Assembly (NCBI RefSeq): GCF_947258355.1
Contig: NZ_CAMYIC010000026.1
Coordinates: 50,253-114,252, forward strand
Origin: an uncultured Allomuricauda sp.
GTDB taxonomy: Bacteria > Bacteroidota > Bacteroidia > Flavobacteriales > Flavobacteriaceae
DNA length: 64,000 bases
Reading direction: 5' to 3'
The position numbers were made by a program, and so were the translations under genes. Below the pieces are notes generated by a model. It was not told the origin of the DNA and searched no databases. It saw nothing but the letters and a program-made list of their open reading frames with translations. Positions within the stretch are counted from its first letter, which is position 1; each line of letters opens with the position of its first letter. This document shows positions 9,657 to 18,448 of the stretch, in pieces.

Positions 9657-12062
9657 CTAGTTGCGTAGTGGTTTTCCTGTTTTTAACATATGTTGGATAC
9701 GTTCCAAGGTCTTTCTTTCCGTACATAGGGATAGAAAAGCTTCTCTTTCCAAATCCAGAAGATATTGCTCTGTTACCATCGTTGCTTCAGATAAGTCACC
9801 ACCGGCCATTACATAGGCCAATTTGTCGGCAATCTTTTTGTCGTGCTCAGAGATGTAGTGTCCAGCTTCCATAGAATCTGTACCTACCAAGAACATACCC
9901 AATGCTTGTTTTCCTAGCACTTTTACATCCTTTCGTTTTACTGGTTTAGTGTATCCTGCATCTGCCATGATCTTGGCATATGCCTTGGCTGTTGCTATTT
10001 GACGGTCTTTATTGACCACCACTACATCTTTCCCCTTTTGTAGGATGCCCAGGTCAAATGCCTCATAAGCCGAAGTTGATACCTTGGCCATTCCTATGGT
10101 TAGGAAATATTCTTGTAAAACGTTCAACTCAACATCGTTTTTTCTAAAGGTATCGGAAGCCCGAAGTGCCATTTCTTTGGAACCACCTCCACCAGGGATT
10201 ACACCAACGCCAAACTCCACCAAACCTATATACGTTTCAGCTGCAGCCACTACTTTATCGGCATGTAGCGAAAGTTCGCAACCACCGCCCAAGCACATAC
10301 CGTGTGGGGCAGAAACCGTAGGGATAGAGGAATATCGCATGCGCATCATAGTGTCCTGGAACATTTTGATGGCCATATTTAGCTCATCATATTCTTGTTC
10401 CACAGCCATCATAAAAATCATGCCGATGTTGGCACCTACTGAGAAATTTGCTGCTTGGTTACCAATTACCAATCCGGCAAAATCCTTTTCGGCAAGGTCC
10501 ACTGCCTTGTTCAAGCCAGCGAGTACATCACCTCCTATGGTGTTCATTTTGGATTGGAATTCACAGTTTAGGATTCCATCACCTAAGTCTTCTATAACAA
10601 CACCACTGTTTTTAAAGACTTCTTTGGTTTTTCGGATGTTGTCCAGAATAATGAACGCATCCTGACCTGGAACTTTTTCCATGGTCTTTTTAGGAATATC
10701 ATAGAAGTATGTATCACCTTCTTTTACGGTGTAGAAGGAATCAACTCCTGCTCCTTTCATTTCGGATACCCAAGAAGCAGCTTCCAAACCTTCAGCTTTG
10801 ATGAGCTCCAGACCTTTGTCGAGTCCAATTGCATCCCAAATTTGGAACGGTCCATGTTCCCAACCAAAGCCCGCCTTCATGGCGTCATCTATTTTGTATA
10901 ATTCGTCAGTAATTTCAGGAATACGGTGGGTAACATAGGCGAATAGTGCTCCGAAGCTTTTTCTATAGAATTCTCCTGCCTTGTCTTTTCCCCCCACCAA
11001 AACGGGGAAACGGTCAATTACCTTGTCAATGGTCTTTGTGAGCTCTAGTGTGGCAAATTTCGCCTTTTTCTTGGAACGATAATCCATGGTGTCCAAGTCC
11101 AATGTGAGGATTTCGCTCTTGCCTTTATCGTCTTTTACTTTTTTGTAGAAACCTTGTCCGGATTTACTTCCCAACCATTTGTTGTCCATCATGGTTTGGA
11201 TGAAATCGGGCAATTGGAAGAGTTCATGCCGCTCATCGTCTTTACAGTTCTCGCTGATTCCATTGGCTACATGTACCAAGGTATCCAATCCTACGACATC
11301 CACGGTTCGGAACGTTGCCGACTTTGGCCTGCCAATAACGGGTCCGGTCAGTTTATCGACTTCTTCCACCGTCATCCCCATTTCTTTCACAGCATGGAAA
11401 AGACTTTGGATACTGAATATTCCTATCCTGTTTCCGATAAAAGCCGGTGTATCTTTGGCGACCACTGATGTCTTGCCCAAGTATTGTTCCCCGTATCCGT
11501 TCAAGAAATCCAAAACGTCCTTTGAGGTTTTGGGCCCTGGAATGATTTCGAAGAGTTTCAAGTATCGTGCAGGGTTAAAAAAGTGGGTTCCACAGAAATG
11601 CTTCTGGAAATCATCGCTTCTCCCTTCGCTCATAAACTTAATGGGGATACCGGAAGTATTGGAAGTGATCAGGGTCCCCGGCTTACGATGTTTGTCCAGA
11701 TTCTCGAACACCTGTTTTTTGATGTCCAATCGCTCCACGACCACCTCAATGATCCAATCCACATCGGCTACCTTGGAAATATCGTCTTCTAGGTTACCTG
11801 TTGTTATACGGTCAGCAAATTTTTGATGGTAAATAGGAGAGGGCTTGGATTTGAGTGCAGATGCCAATGAATCGTTTACAAGACGATTTCGGACGACCTT
11901 ATCTTCCAAGGTAAGTCCTTTGGCCTTTTCCTTATCGTTTAGTTCTCGAGGAACTATGTCCAATAGTAATACCTCGACCCCAATATTTGCAAAATGGCAT
12001 GCTATGCCACTGCCCATAATACCGGAACCAATTACGGCAACCTTGTTTATATGCCTTTTCAT
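9657..12062 (-). CDS. fadN: 3-hydroxyacyl-CoA dehydrogenase / enoyl-CoA hydratase (FadN type)
   Basis: 801 residues with the dehydrogenase first and the crotonase domain last, the domain order of Bacillus FadN (about 789 residues) and not of E. coli FadB. The N-terminal NAD fold has VAVIGSGIMGSGIACHFAN, and HFFNPARYLKLFEIIPG marks the catalytic His region. The C-terminal crotonase part (about 470-700) has GMCLGGGCELSLHAD and the oxyanion region GLVEFGVGVIPGGGGSKEMA. It would hydrate enoyl-CoA and oxidise the resulting 3-hydroxyacyl-CoA. It follows marR with a 15-bp gap. The stop codon lies within the 14-bp palindrome CGCAACTAGTTGCG (9652-9665). Confidence 0.96.
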   Translation of the reverse strand: MKRHINKVAVIGSGIMGSGIACHFANIGVEVLLLDIVPRELNDKEKAKGLTLEDKVVRNRLVNDSLASALKSKPSPIYHQKFADRITTGNLEDDISKVADVDWIIEVVVERLDIKKQVFENLDKHRKPGTLITSNTSGIPIKFMSEGRSDDFQKHFCGTHFFNPARYLKLFEIIPGPKTSKDVLDFLNGYGEQYLGKTSVVAKDTPAFIGNRIGIFSIQSLFHAVKEMGMTVEEVDKLTGPVIGRPKSATFRTVDVVGLDTLVHVANGISENCKDDERHELFQLPDFIQTMMDNKWLGSKSGQGFYKKVKDDKGKSEILTLDLDTMDYRSKKKAKFATLELTKTIDKVIDRFPVLVGGKDKAGEFYRKSFGALFAYVTHRIPEITDELYKIDDAMKAGFGWEHGPFQIWDAIGLDKGLELIKAEGLEAASWVSEMKGAGVDSFYTVKEGDTYFYDIPKKTMEKVPGQDAFIILDNIRKTKEVFKNSGVVIEDLGDGILNCEFQSKMNTIGGDVLAGLNKAVDLAEKDFAGLVIGNQAANFSVGANIGMIFMMAVEQEYDELNMAIKMFQDTMMRMRYSSIPTVSAPHGMCLGGGCELSLHADKVVAAAETYIGLVEFGVGVIPGGGGSKEMALRASDTFRKNDVELNVLQEYFLTIGMAKVSTSAYEAFDLGILQKGKDVVVVNKDRQIATAKAYAKIMADAGYTKPVKRKDVKVLGKQALGMFLVGTDSMEAGHYISEHDKKIADKLAYVMAGGDLSEATMVTEQYLLDLEREAFLSLCTERKTLERIQHMLKTGKPLRN

Positions 12063-12077
12063 GTGCGAGTTTGAAAT

Positions 12078-12527
12078 TTAATTATTAGTTGTTTTAGTAT
12101 AGACTTTTTTGTCGGTGATCAGCTTATTAATGATTTCCATGGTCTTAAAAAATCCATTGAGGTCTTCCCCTGAGACATGCTCTTTAATGACATCGTTGAA
12201 CCTGAGAACTACTTCTTTGGATTCTTCTCTTTTTTCCAATCCCAGTGGGGTGAGGAAAATCAGGACGCCGCGTCCATCCTTTGGGTTTCTTTTTCTAAGG
12301 ATATATCCTTTTTGTTCAATATTTTTTAAGATCCTTGACAAACTAGTTGCTTCCATTCCCATTTTGGGTCCCAAGGTGGTACTTGGTGTACCTCCTTTTG
12401 GGTCAATACTCAGTAAGGTAAATCCAATGGCCATTGTAAGCCCGTAGTTTTTCGCTTCTTCATTGTACATTTTGCTAACAGCCTGCCAGGTGGCCCTAAG
12501 GGCGTGATCAATGGTCAAATCTTTCAT
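12078..12527 (-). CDS. MarR-family transcriptional regulator of the beta-oxidation operon
   Basis: 149 residues, normal MarR length. The winged-helix core shows SKMYNEEAKNYGLTMAIGF, MGMEATSLSRILKNIEQKGY (recognition helix region) and LRKRNPKDGRGVLIFLTPLG, the DxR wing motif of MarR proteins. It is the first gene of the operon with fadN, fadA and fadE. A perfect 28-bp palindrome lies 31-58 bp before its start, next to a consensus -7 box, so autorepression with release by an acyl-CoA or fatty acid is the simplest model. The ligand is not visible in the sequence; regulation is inferred from context. Confidence 0.93.
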   Translation of the reverse strand: MKDLTIDHALRATWQAVSKMYNEEAKNYGLTMAIGFTLLSIDPKGGTPSTTLGPKMGMEATSLSRILKNIEQKGYILRKRNPKDGRGVLIFLTPLGLEKREESKEVVLRFNDVIKEHVSGEDLNGFFKTMEIINKLITDKKVYTKTTNN

Positions 12528-12546
12528 AGAACTGGTTTGGTGTTCT

Positions 12547-12554
12547 CAAATATA
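12547..12554 (-). promoter_or_regulatory. Predicted -7 promoter box of the marR-fadN-fadA-fadE operon
   Basis: The minus strand reads TATATTTG, an exact match to the Bacteroidota -7 consensus TAnnTTTG, 19 bp before the marR ATG. No convincing -33 TTG is visible; the palindrome at 12558-12585 occupies that region. Confidence 0.6.
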
Positions 12555-12557
12555 TAA

Positions 12558-12585
12558 AAATTTATTATGCATGCATAATAAATTT
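12558..12585. promoter_or_regulatory. 28-bp perfect palindrome, predicted MarR operator
   Basis: The half-site AAATTTATTATGCA is followed directly by its exact reverse complement, giving 28 symmetric bases with no spacer. It begins 3 bp upstream of the predicted -7 box and covers the promoter's upstream part. Size and symmetry suit a MarR dimer, and a bound repressor would block RNA polymerase. It lacks the G/C-rich stem plus T-run of a terminator. Confidence 0.75.
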
Positions 12586-12600
12586 AGGTAAATCACAGCA

Positions 12601-12625
12601 AAAAAAAGCCTGCTTGTTGCAGGCT
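12601..12625 (-). terminator. Intrinsic terminator of the acyl-CoA synthetase gene
   Basis: The stem AGCCTGC/GCAGGCT (12607-12625, five-base loop) is followed on the minus strand by a run of T (12607-12601). It lies 25 bp after the stop of the minus-strand acyl-CoA synthetase and isolates that gene from the marR promoter. Confidence 0.88.
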
Positions 12626-12649
12626 CAATAATTTATATGAAAAGATGGG

Positions 12650-14419
12650 TCAATGCCCATAAATATCATTGTACAGTTTTAAATATTTTTCCTTGACGAT
12701 TTTTCGTTTAAGCTTCATGGTAGGGGTGAGGTGACCTTCTTCCACGCTCCAAACATCCGGTGTTAGTCTGAATTGTTTTACTTTTTCCCACTTGGCGAAT
12801 TCTTGGTTGGCCCAGTCCACTTCTTCCTGCAGGCGGGCAATAACCTTTTCGTTTTTGGCAATGTCCGCATTTGACTCTAGTTTTAATTCGTGACGCTTGC
12901 CCCATTCCTTTACAAATTCAAAGTTGGGCTGAATCAATGCGGCAGGCATTTTTTCACCTTCACCGACCACCATAATCTGCTCGATGAATCTGGACTGCTT
13001 AAAACGGTTCTCCAATAATTGTGGTGCTACGTATTTACCTCCAGAGGTTTTGAACATCTCTTTTTTACGGTCGGTTATCCGTAAAAATCCTTCTGCATCA
13101 ATCTCACCAATATCACCTGTATGGAAATAATCGCCTGTCATTACTTGCGCGGTTTTTTCTGGGTCTTTGTAGTAGCCCATCATTACATTGGGGCCCTTAC
13201 ATAGAATTTCACCGTCTTCTGCGATCTTGACTTCTACTCGATCAATAATTCTACCTACGGTTCCAATTTTCCAACCCTTGTTGCGCTGATCGTTCACAGC
13301 TATTACGGGTGAAGTTTCGGTAAGACCGTATCCTTCCATAACAGGCATATCGGCAGCACCAAAGATACGAGCCAACCTAGGTTGAAGCGCAGCACTACCG
13401 GAAACCATTACAGATAGGTTGCCTCCAAGCCCTTCTTTCCATTTACTAAAGATCAACTTTCTGGCAAGCCCTAATTTTTTGGCGTACCACCAACCATTCG
13501 CTCCGTAAGGTTCAAATTTAAGCCCCACATCTACGGCCCAGAAAAAGAGTTTCTTTTTAATCCCTGTCAATGCTGCTCCTTTGGCGATAATGGCATCATA
13601 TACTTTTTCCAATAATCGCGGAACAACGGTCATTACATTGGGTTTTACCTCCTTAATATTGTCACTGATCTTGTCCAGGCCTTCGGCAAAATATATTTGG
13701 ATTCCACAGTATTGATATAAATAGAGAATCATCCTTTCGAAAATATGGCAGACGGGTAAAAAGCTTAGTGAAACACCCCCGGATTCAAAAGGAACCCTTT
13801 CTTCACTGGAAATTACGTTGGACACAATATTATCGTGAGAAAGCATAACACCTTTAGGTTTGCCCGTGGTGCCTGAAGTATAAATAAGGGTGGCCAAATC
13901 TTCTGGTTTTACTTCTTTCTTTAGCTTTTCAACTTCCTCTTGGTTAGAGGTATCTGCCCCTAGTTCCAAGACCTCTTTCCAATTTTTGCAATTATCAAGT
14001 GTATCAAAAGAATATACCTCTTGCAGTTTTTTGATTTTGGAACTGATTGCAAGTACTTTTTCCAAGACTTCTTCGCAAGAAACAAAACAATATTTTGCTT
14101 CGGAATGGTTAAGGATATACTCGTAATCTTCTTCTGAAATAGTAGGATATATCGGAACCGTCTGTGCACCAATTTGAAGAACGCCGATATCCATGATGTT
14201 CCATTCCGTTCGGTTGGTCATGGAAATAATGGCAATTTTATCGTTGGGCTTCACACCCATACGAAGCAACGCTCTACTTATGGTATTGGCATTGTCTATA
14301 TATTCTTGTGTGGATGTGGCTATCCATTTTCCGTCACTTTTGGTGACCAATGATTTTTCTAAAGGGTATTTTTCAAGTTGATAGTATGGGAAATCAAATA
14401 ATCGGGTAACAGTTTGCAT
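12650..14419 (-). CDS. Long-chain fatty acid-CoA ligase (AMP-forming)
   Basis: 589 residues from the ATG at 14419. A TTG nine codons upstream is a poorer start, because homologues begin close to QTVTRLFDFPYYQLEKYP. ANL-superfamily motifs are present: P-loop IYTSGTTGKPKGVMLSHDN, GYGLTETSPV and the hinge region DYFHTGDIGEIDAEGFLRITDRKKE. It is the FadD15/LACS type with about 600 residues. It activates fatty acids to acyl-CoA at the cytoplasmic membrane and would feed the neighbouring beta-oxidation operon. It is transcribed separately, with its own terminator at 12601-12625, and the MarR operator lies downstream of it. Confidence 0.95.
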   Translation of the reverse strand: MQTVTRLFDFPYYQLEKYPLEKSLVTKSDGKWIATSTQEYIDNANTISRALLRMGVKPNDKIAIISMTNRTEWNIMDIGVLQIGAQTVPIYPTISEEDYEYILNHSEAKYCFVSCEEVLEKVLAISSKIKKLQEVYSFDTLDNCKNWKEVLELGADTSNQEEVEKLKKEVKPEDLATLIYTSGTTGKPKGVMLSHDNIVSNVISSEERVPFESGGVSLSFLPVCHIFERMILYLYQYCGIQIYFAEGLDKISDNIKEVKPNVMTVVPRLLEKVYDAIIAKGAALTGIKKKLFFWAVDVGLKFEPYGANGWWYAKKLGLARKLIFSKWKEGLGGNLSVMVSGSAALQPRLARIFGAADMPVMEGYGLTETSPVIAVNDQRNKGWKIGTVGRIIDRVEVKIAEDGEILCKGPNVMMGYYKDPEKTAQVMTGDYFHTGDIGEIDAEGFLRITDRKKEMFKTSGGKYVAPQLLENRFKQSRFIEQIMVVGEGEKMPAALIQPNFEFVKEWGKRHELKLESNADIAKNEKVIARLQEEVDWANQEFAKWEKVKQFRLTPDVWSVEEGHLTPTMKLKRKIVKEKYLKLYNDIYGH

Positions 14420-14546
14420 AGTAAGTTTAATGTAAAGCGATTGCAAATTAGCAAATCAGACCTTAACTATGAAACAGATTTAACAATTACCTATGGTAAA
14501 TATTGAAAAATTCCCAATTTTCGGCTCCTAACAGTGGTGTTTTATA

Positions 14547-17500
14547 CTAATCTTCCAAGTTTTCCAACCATTCCCTGGCATTTACAAAAGCTTGTAGCCA
14601 CGGGGTGACCACATCCGTTCTATCCTTTGGATAGTGTGCCCAATTCCAAGGGAACGTTGAACGCTCTATGTGCGGCATGGTCACCAGATGTCTACCTGTT
14701 TTATCGCAAAGCATGGCCGTGTTGTAATCACTCCCGTTTGGATTGGCAGGATATCCTTCGTATCCATATTTGGCCACAATGTGGTATTGGTCCTCGGTAT
14801 GAGGAAGACTGAATTTACCCTCACCATGGCTTATCCAAACACCAAGCGTAGTACCTGCCATATTGGACAACATTACGGAGTTATTTTCCTGAATTTTTAC
14901 TGAGGTGAAGTTGCTCTCGTGCTTATGGGAATCGTTGTACGTCATTCTACCATGGGTGCCGTGTTCAGGGTTGATCAAATCCAACTCCATGAACAGTTGA
15001 CATCCGTTACAAATCCCAACGGATAAGGTATCGGGTCTAGCAAAGAAATCTTTCAAAGCTTTGTTGGCCTTTTCGTTGTATTTGAATGCACCAGCCCAGC
15101 CTTTGGCACTGCCCAATACATCGGAGTTAGAGAATCCACCTACGGCACCAATAAACTGAATATCCTCCAAGGTTTCCCTGCCTGTAATCAGGTCGGTCAT
15201 GTGTACATCTTTAACATCAAAACCGGCCAAATACATAGCATTGGCCATTTCGCGCTCGGAGTTGCTTCCTTTTTCACGGAGAATAGCTGCTTTGGGTCTA
15301 TTTGAGCTCGGAACCTTTGGCAGGGAACCACTGAATTTGGTCGGGAAATTATATTGTAAAGTCTGTTCTTTATAATTGTCGTAGCGGTCTTTGGCCAAAC
15401 CATTCGCGGTCTGTTTATTGTCCAGCAAATAGGAAGTTTTGAACCAGATATCTCGCAAAGAGGCAATGTTCAATCCTATTTCGATGCTGTTATTTTTGAT
15501 TTTCAACGTGCCTTCGGATCCTGGAGTACCGATTTTGGCAACTTCAACACCCGCTTTTTTCAATTCATTTTCCACTGAAGTATCCTTGGCTTGGAACACC
15601 ACACCAATATTTTCAGAGAACAATAGTTTGATGATATCTTGTTCGCCAATGCCGGATAAATCCAATTTTGCACCCAAATCGTTATCAGCAAAACAAAGTT
15701 CCAAGAGGGTAGTGATCAAACCACCTGAGGCCACATCGTGCCCGGCTAAAATCTGGCCATTTTTGATGAGCTTTTGCAATGTATTGAAAACAGTTTTTAG
15801 ATAATCAGCCTCCAAAACGGATGGAGCTTCATCACCAATACCGTTCAAAATTTGAGCAAAGGAAGAACCGCCTAATTTATGACTGTCCTTGGATAGATTG
15901 ATGTAGTAAATATCACCACCATCTTTTTGTAAAACAGGTTCCACTACTTGGTTGATATTGTTGCAATTCGCACCGGCAGAAATGATTACCGTTCCAGGGG
16001 ATAATACCTCACCATCTTTATATTTTTGCTTCATGGAAAGCGAATCCTTTCCTGTTGGCACGTTAATGCCTAAATCTATGGCAAACTCAGACAAAGACTC
16101 TACTGCCGAGTACAAACGTGCATCCTCACCTTCATTTCTGCAGGGCCACATCCAGTTAGCGGAAAGTGAAACGGATTTCAATCCATCTTTTAATGGTGCC
16201 CAAATAATATTGGTCAACGATTCCGCGACACTATTTCTACTTCCAGCCACAGGGTCTATCAATGCTGAAATAGGGGAGTGGCCAATACTAGTGGCAATAC
16301 CTTCTTTCCCCTTAAAATCAAGGGCCATGACACCGCAATTGTTCAAAGGCAATTGCAATGGTCCGACACATTGTTGTTTTGCAACACGACCGCCAACACA
16401 TCGGTCTACTTTGTTGGTTAACCAATCTTTGCAGGCTACTGCTTCCAATTGCAGTACTTGCTCCAAGTAATCATGGAAATGTTCCAATGAATAAGCAAGT
16501 GCTGGATAGTTTTGTTGGGCAGTTTTATCTGCCATAATGGTTTTTGGAGAACTCCCGAACATATCTGAAAGTTCCAGGTTCATTGGCGTTTCTCCCGTTT
16601 CTCCAGACGTGAATTTAAAAGTGTGGTCGCCTGTAACTTCACCCACATTGTACATAGGGGAGCGTTCACGGGCCGAAACTCGATCCAATAGATCCAGATC
16701 TTTTTCGCCAATCACCAATCCCATTCGTTCTTGGGATTCATTGCCGATCAACTCCTTTTTGGAAAGGGTAGGATCGCCAACGGGCAATTTATCGGTGTCT
16801 ATGGTTCCTCCTGTTTCTTCCACCAATTCAGATAAACAGTTGAGGTGTCCACCAGCTCCGTGATCGTGGATGGAAACAATTGGGTTGTCATGACTTTCGA
16901 ACAGTCCACGAACGGCGTTCGATGCTCTTTTTTGCATTTCGGGGTTGGAACGTTGTACCGCATTCAACTCAATAGCAGAGCTGAATTCTCCAGTATCTGC
17001 ACTGGATACGGCGGCTCCACCCATCCCAATACGGTAATTATCACCACCTAGAACGACTATTCTGTCTCCTTTGCTTGGTGTGTCTTTTAAGGCTTGATCG
17101 GTTTTTCCATAACCAATACCACCTGCCATCATTATTACCTTGTCGAAGCCCAATTTTCGAGCCTCTTCCTGATGTTCAAAAGTTAGGACGGAACCAGCAA
17201 TCAACGGTTGACCGAATTTATTTCCAAAGTCGGACGCCCCGTTGGATGCTTTGATTAGGATGTCCATAGGGGTCTGGTACAACCAATCCCTTTCTCGCAT
17301 TCCTTTTTCCCATGGACGGTTTTCCTCCAATCGGGAGTAGGAAGTCATGTAGACTGCGGTTCCTGCCAAAGGCAACGAACCTTTTCCGCCTGCCAAACGG
17401 TCACGAATTTCACCTCCAGAACCTGTAGCAGCACCGTTGAAAGGCTCTACAGTGGTCGGGAAGTTATGGGTTTCCGCTTTTAGCGAAAGCACGGAATCAA

Positions 17501-18212
17501 ACTCTTTTTCTTCGTAAAAGTCAGGTTTGTCGGCAGTTTTTGGTGCAAACTGGATTGCTTTTGGCCCTTTTATAAAGGCAACATTGTCTTTGTATGCCGA
17601 AACAATATCGTTGGGATTGGCTTCGGATGTCTTTTTGATCAATTTGAATAGGGAGGATGGTTTTTCTTCACCATCAATCACAAAAGTTCCGTTGAAAATT
17701 TTGTGTCTGCAGTGTTCTGAATTCACTTGGCTAAATCCAAACACTTCGGAATCCGTCAACTTTCGTCCCAATTTTTTAGCTAAACCTTCCAAGTATTGCA
17801 CTTCTTCTTTGCTGAGCGCCAATCCTTCTTTTTCGTTGTAGGAAGCAATGTCATCTATCTCCATAATGGGCTCAGGAACTATATCGATAGTAAAAACATC
17901 TTGCCCCAAAGAGGTATATTTTTGGGAAAGCATGGGGTCAAAATCGCTAAAACCCTCATCAACGGCATGGAATTCTTCAATACGGATAATTCCTGTAATT
18001 CCCATATTCTGGGTAATTTCAGTGGCATTGGTACTCCAAGGAGTAATCATCGCAGCACGCGGCCCAACAAAAAAGGCGTCTAGTGACGCCGCTTCAATCT
18101 TAGGCTGGTTGCCAAACAACCATGTCAGTTTGTTAGTGTCTTCCTGAGAAATTTCCTGAGTGGTTTGGACGGCAAAAACCTTGGTCGCCTTGTCCCCAAA
18201 AAAATGGATCAT
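14547..18212 (-). CDS. purL: Phosphoribosylformylglycinamidine synthase (large single-chain form)
   Basis: 1221 residues, the long PurL form that carries the PurS, synthetase and glutaminase parts on one chain. It converts FGAR, glutamine and ATP to FGAM in purine synthesis. The synthetase part shows SEHCRHKIFNG, KAETHNFPTTVEPFNGAATG, GGDNYRIGMGGAAVSS, SIHDHGAGGH and VPTGKDSLSM. The C-terminal class I glutaminase has the nucleophile in SVGICNGCQLFMEL near residue 1070 and HGEGKF further on. All parts look complete. It is a single-gene unit in this window, with a consensus -7 box 33 bp upstream. Confidence 0.98.
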   Translation of the reverse strand: MIHFFGDKATKVFAVQTTQEISQEDTNKLTWLFGNQPKIEAASLDAFFVGPRAAMITPWSTNATEITQNMGITGIIRIEEFHAVDEGFSDFDPMLSQKYTSLGQDVFTIDIVPEPIMEIDDIASYNEKEGLALSKEEVQYLEGLAKKLGRKLTDSEVFGFSQVNSEHCRHKIFNGTFVIDGEEKPSSLFKLIKKTSEANPNDIVSAYKDNVAFIKGPKAIQFAPKTADKPDFYEEKEFDSVLSLKAETHNFPTTVEPFNGAATGSGGEIRDRLAGGKGSLPLAGTAVYMTSYSRLEENRPWEKGMRERDWLYQTPMDILIKASNGASDFGNKFGQPLIAGSVLTFEHQEEARKLGFDKVIMMAGGIGYGKTDQALKDTPSKGDRIVVLGGDNYRIGMGGAAVSSADTGEFSSAIELNAVQRSNPEMQKRASNAVRGLFESHDNPIVSIHDHGAGGHLNCLSELVEETGGTIDTDKLPVGDPTLSKKELIGNESQERMGLVIGEKDLDLLDRVSARERSPMYNVGEVTGDHTFKFTSGETGETPMNLELSDMFGSSPKTIMADKTAQQNYPALAYSLEHFHDYLEQVLQLEAVACKDWLTNKVDRCVGGRVAKQQCVGPLQLPLNNCGVMALDFKGKEGIATSIGHSPISALIDPVAGSRNSVAESLTNIIWAPLKDGLKSVSLSANWMWPCRNEGEDARLYSAVESLSEFAIDLGINVPTGKDSLSMKQKYKDGEVLSPGTVIISAGANCNNINQVVEPVLQKDGGDIYYINLSKDSHKLGGSSFAQILNGIGDEAPSVLEADYLKTVFNTLQKLIKNGQILAGHDVASGGLITTLLELCFADNDLGAKLDLSGIGEQDIIKLLFSENIGVVFQAKDTSVENELKKAGVEVAKIGTPGSEGTLKIKNNSIEIGLNIASLRDIWFKTSYLLDNKQTANGLAKDRYDNYKEQTLQYNFPTKFSGSLPKVPSSNRPKAAILREKGSNSEREMANAMYLAGFDVKDVHMTDLITGRETLEDIQFIGAVGGFSNSDVLGSAKGWAGAFKYNEKANKALKDFFARPDTLSVGICNGCQLFMELDLINPEHGTHGRMTYNDSHKHESNFTSVKIQENNSVMLSNMAGTTLGVWISHGEGKFSLPHTEDQYHIVAKYGYEGYPANPNGSDYNTAMLCDKTGRHLVTMPHIERSTFPWNWAHYPKDRTDVVTPWLQAFVNAREWLENLED

Positions 18213-18244
18213 ACAATCTTTGCGTTGAACGGTTTAAGAAAGTG

Positions 18245-18252
18245 CAAATTTA
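18245..18252 (-). promoter_or_regulatory. Predicted -7 promoter box of purL
   Basis: The minus strand reads TAAATTTG, an exact match to TAnnTTTG, 32 bp before the purL ATG. No clear -33 element was found, so this is a moderate-confidence site. Confidence 0.5.
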
Positions 18253-18448
18253 CGATTTTGGAATGTAATTCATCCTACAGTAAAAGTGTTTTGTTAACGA
18301 AATACTGTTGATAGCATGTAGGTTTCAAAAATTAGCCCTAAGATTTTTATCAATTCACTAAAAGTGTCTTTGGGTAAAGTTTTAGATTAAATGTATTGAA
18401 GTTGTTTTCCTATCTTAGAAGAAATATAGCTAACTCAAAACCAACCTT

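Noticed and set aside
9652..9665. CGCAACTAGTTGCG palindrome at the fadN stop as a regulatory site
   Set aside because: It lies over the stop codon, is short, and has no promoter or T-run nearby; probably chance or part of the insertion scar.
12558..12585. The 28-bp palindrome as a terminator
   Set aside because: It is A/T-rich without a loop and lacks a T-run in either direction; a true terminator lies separately at 12601-12625.
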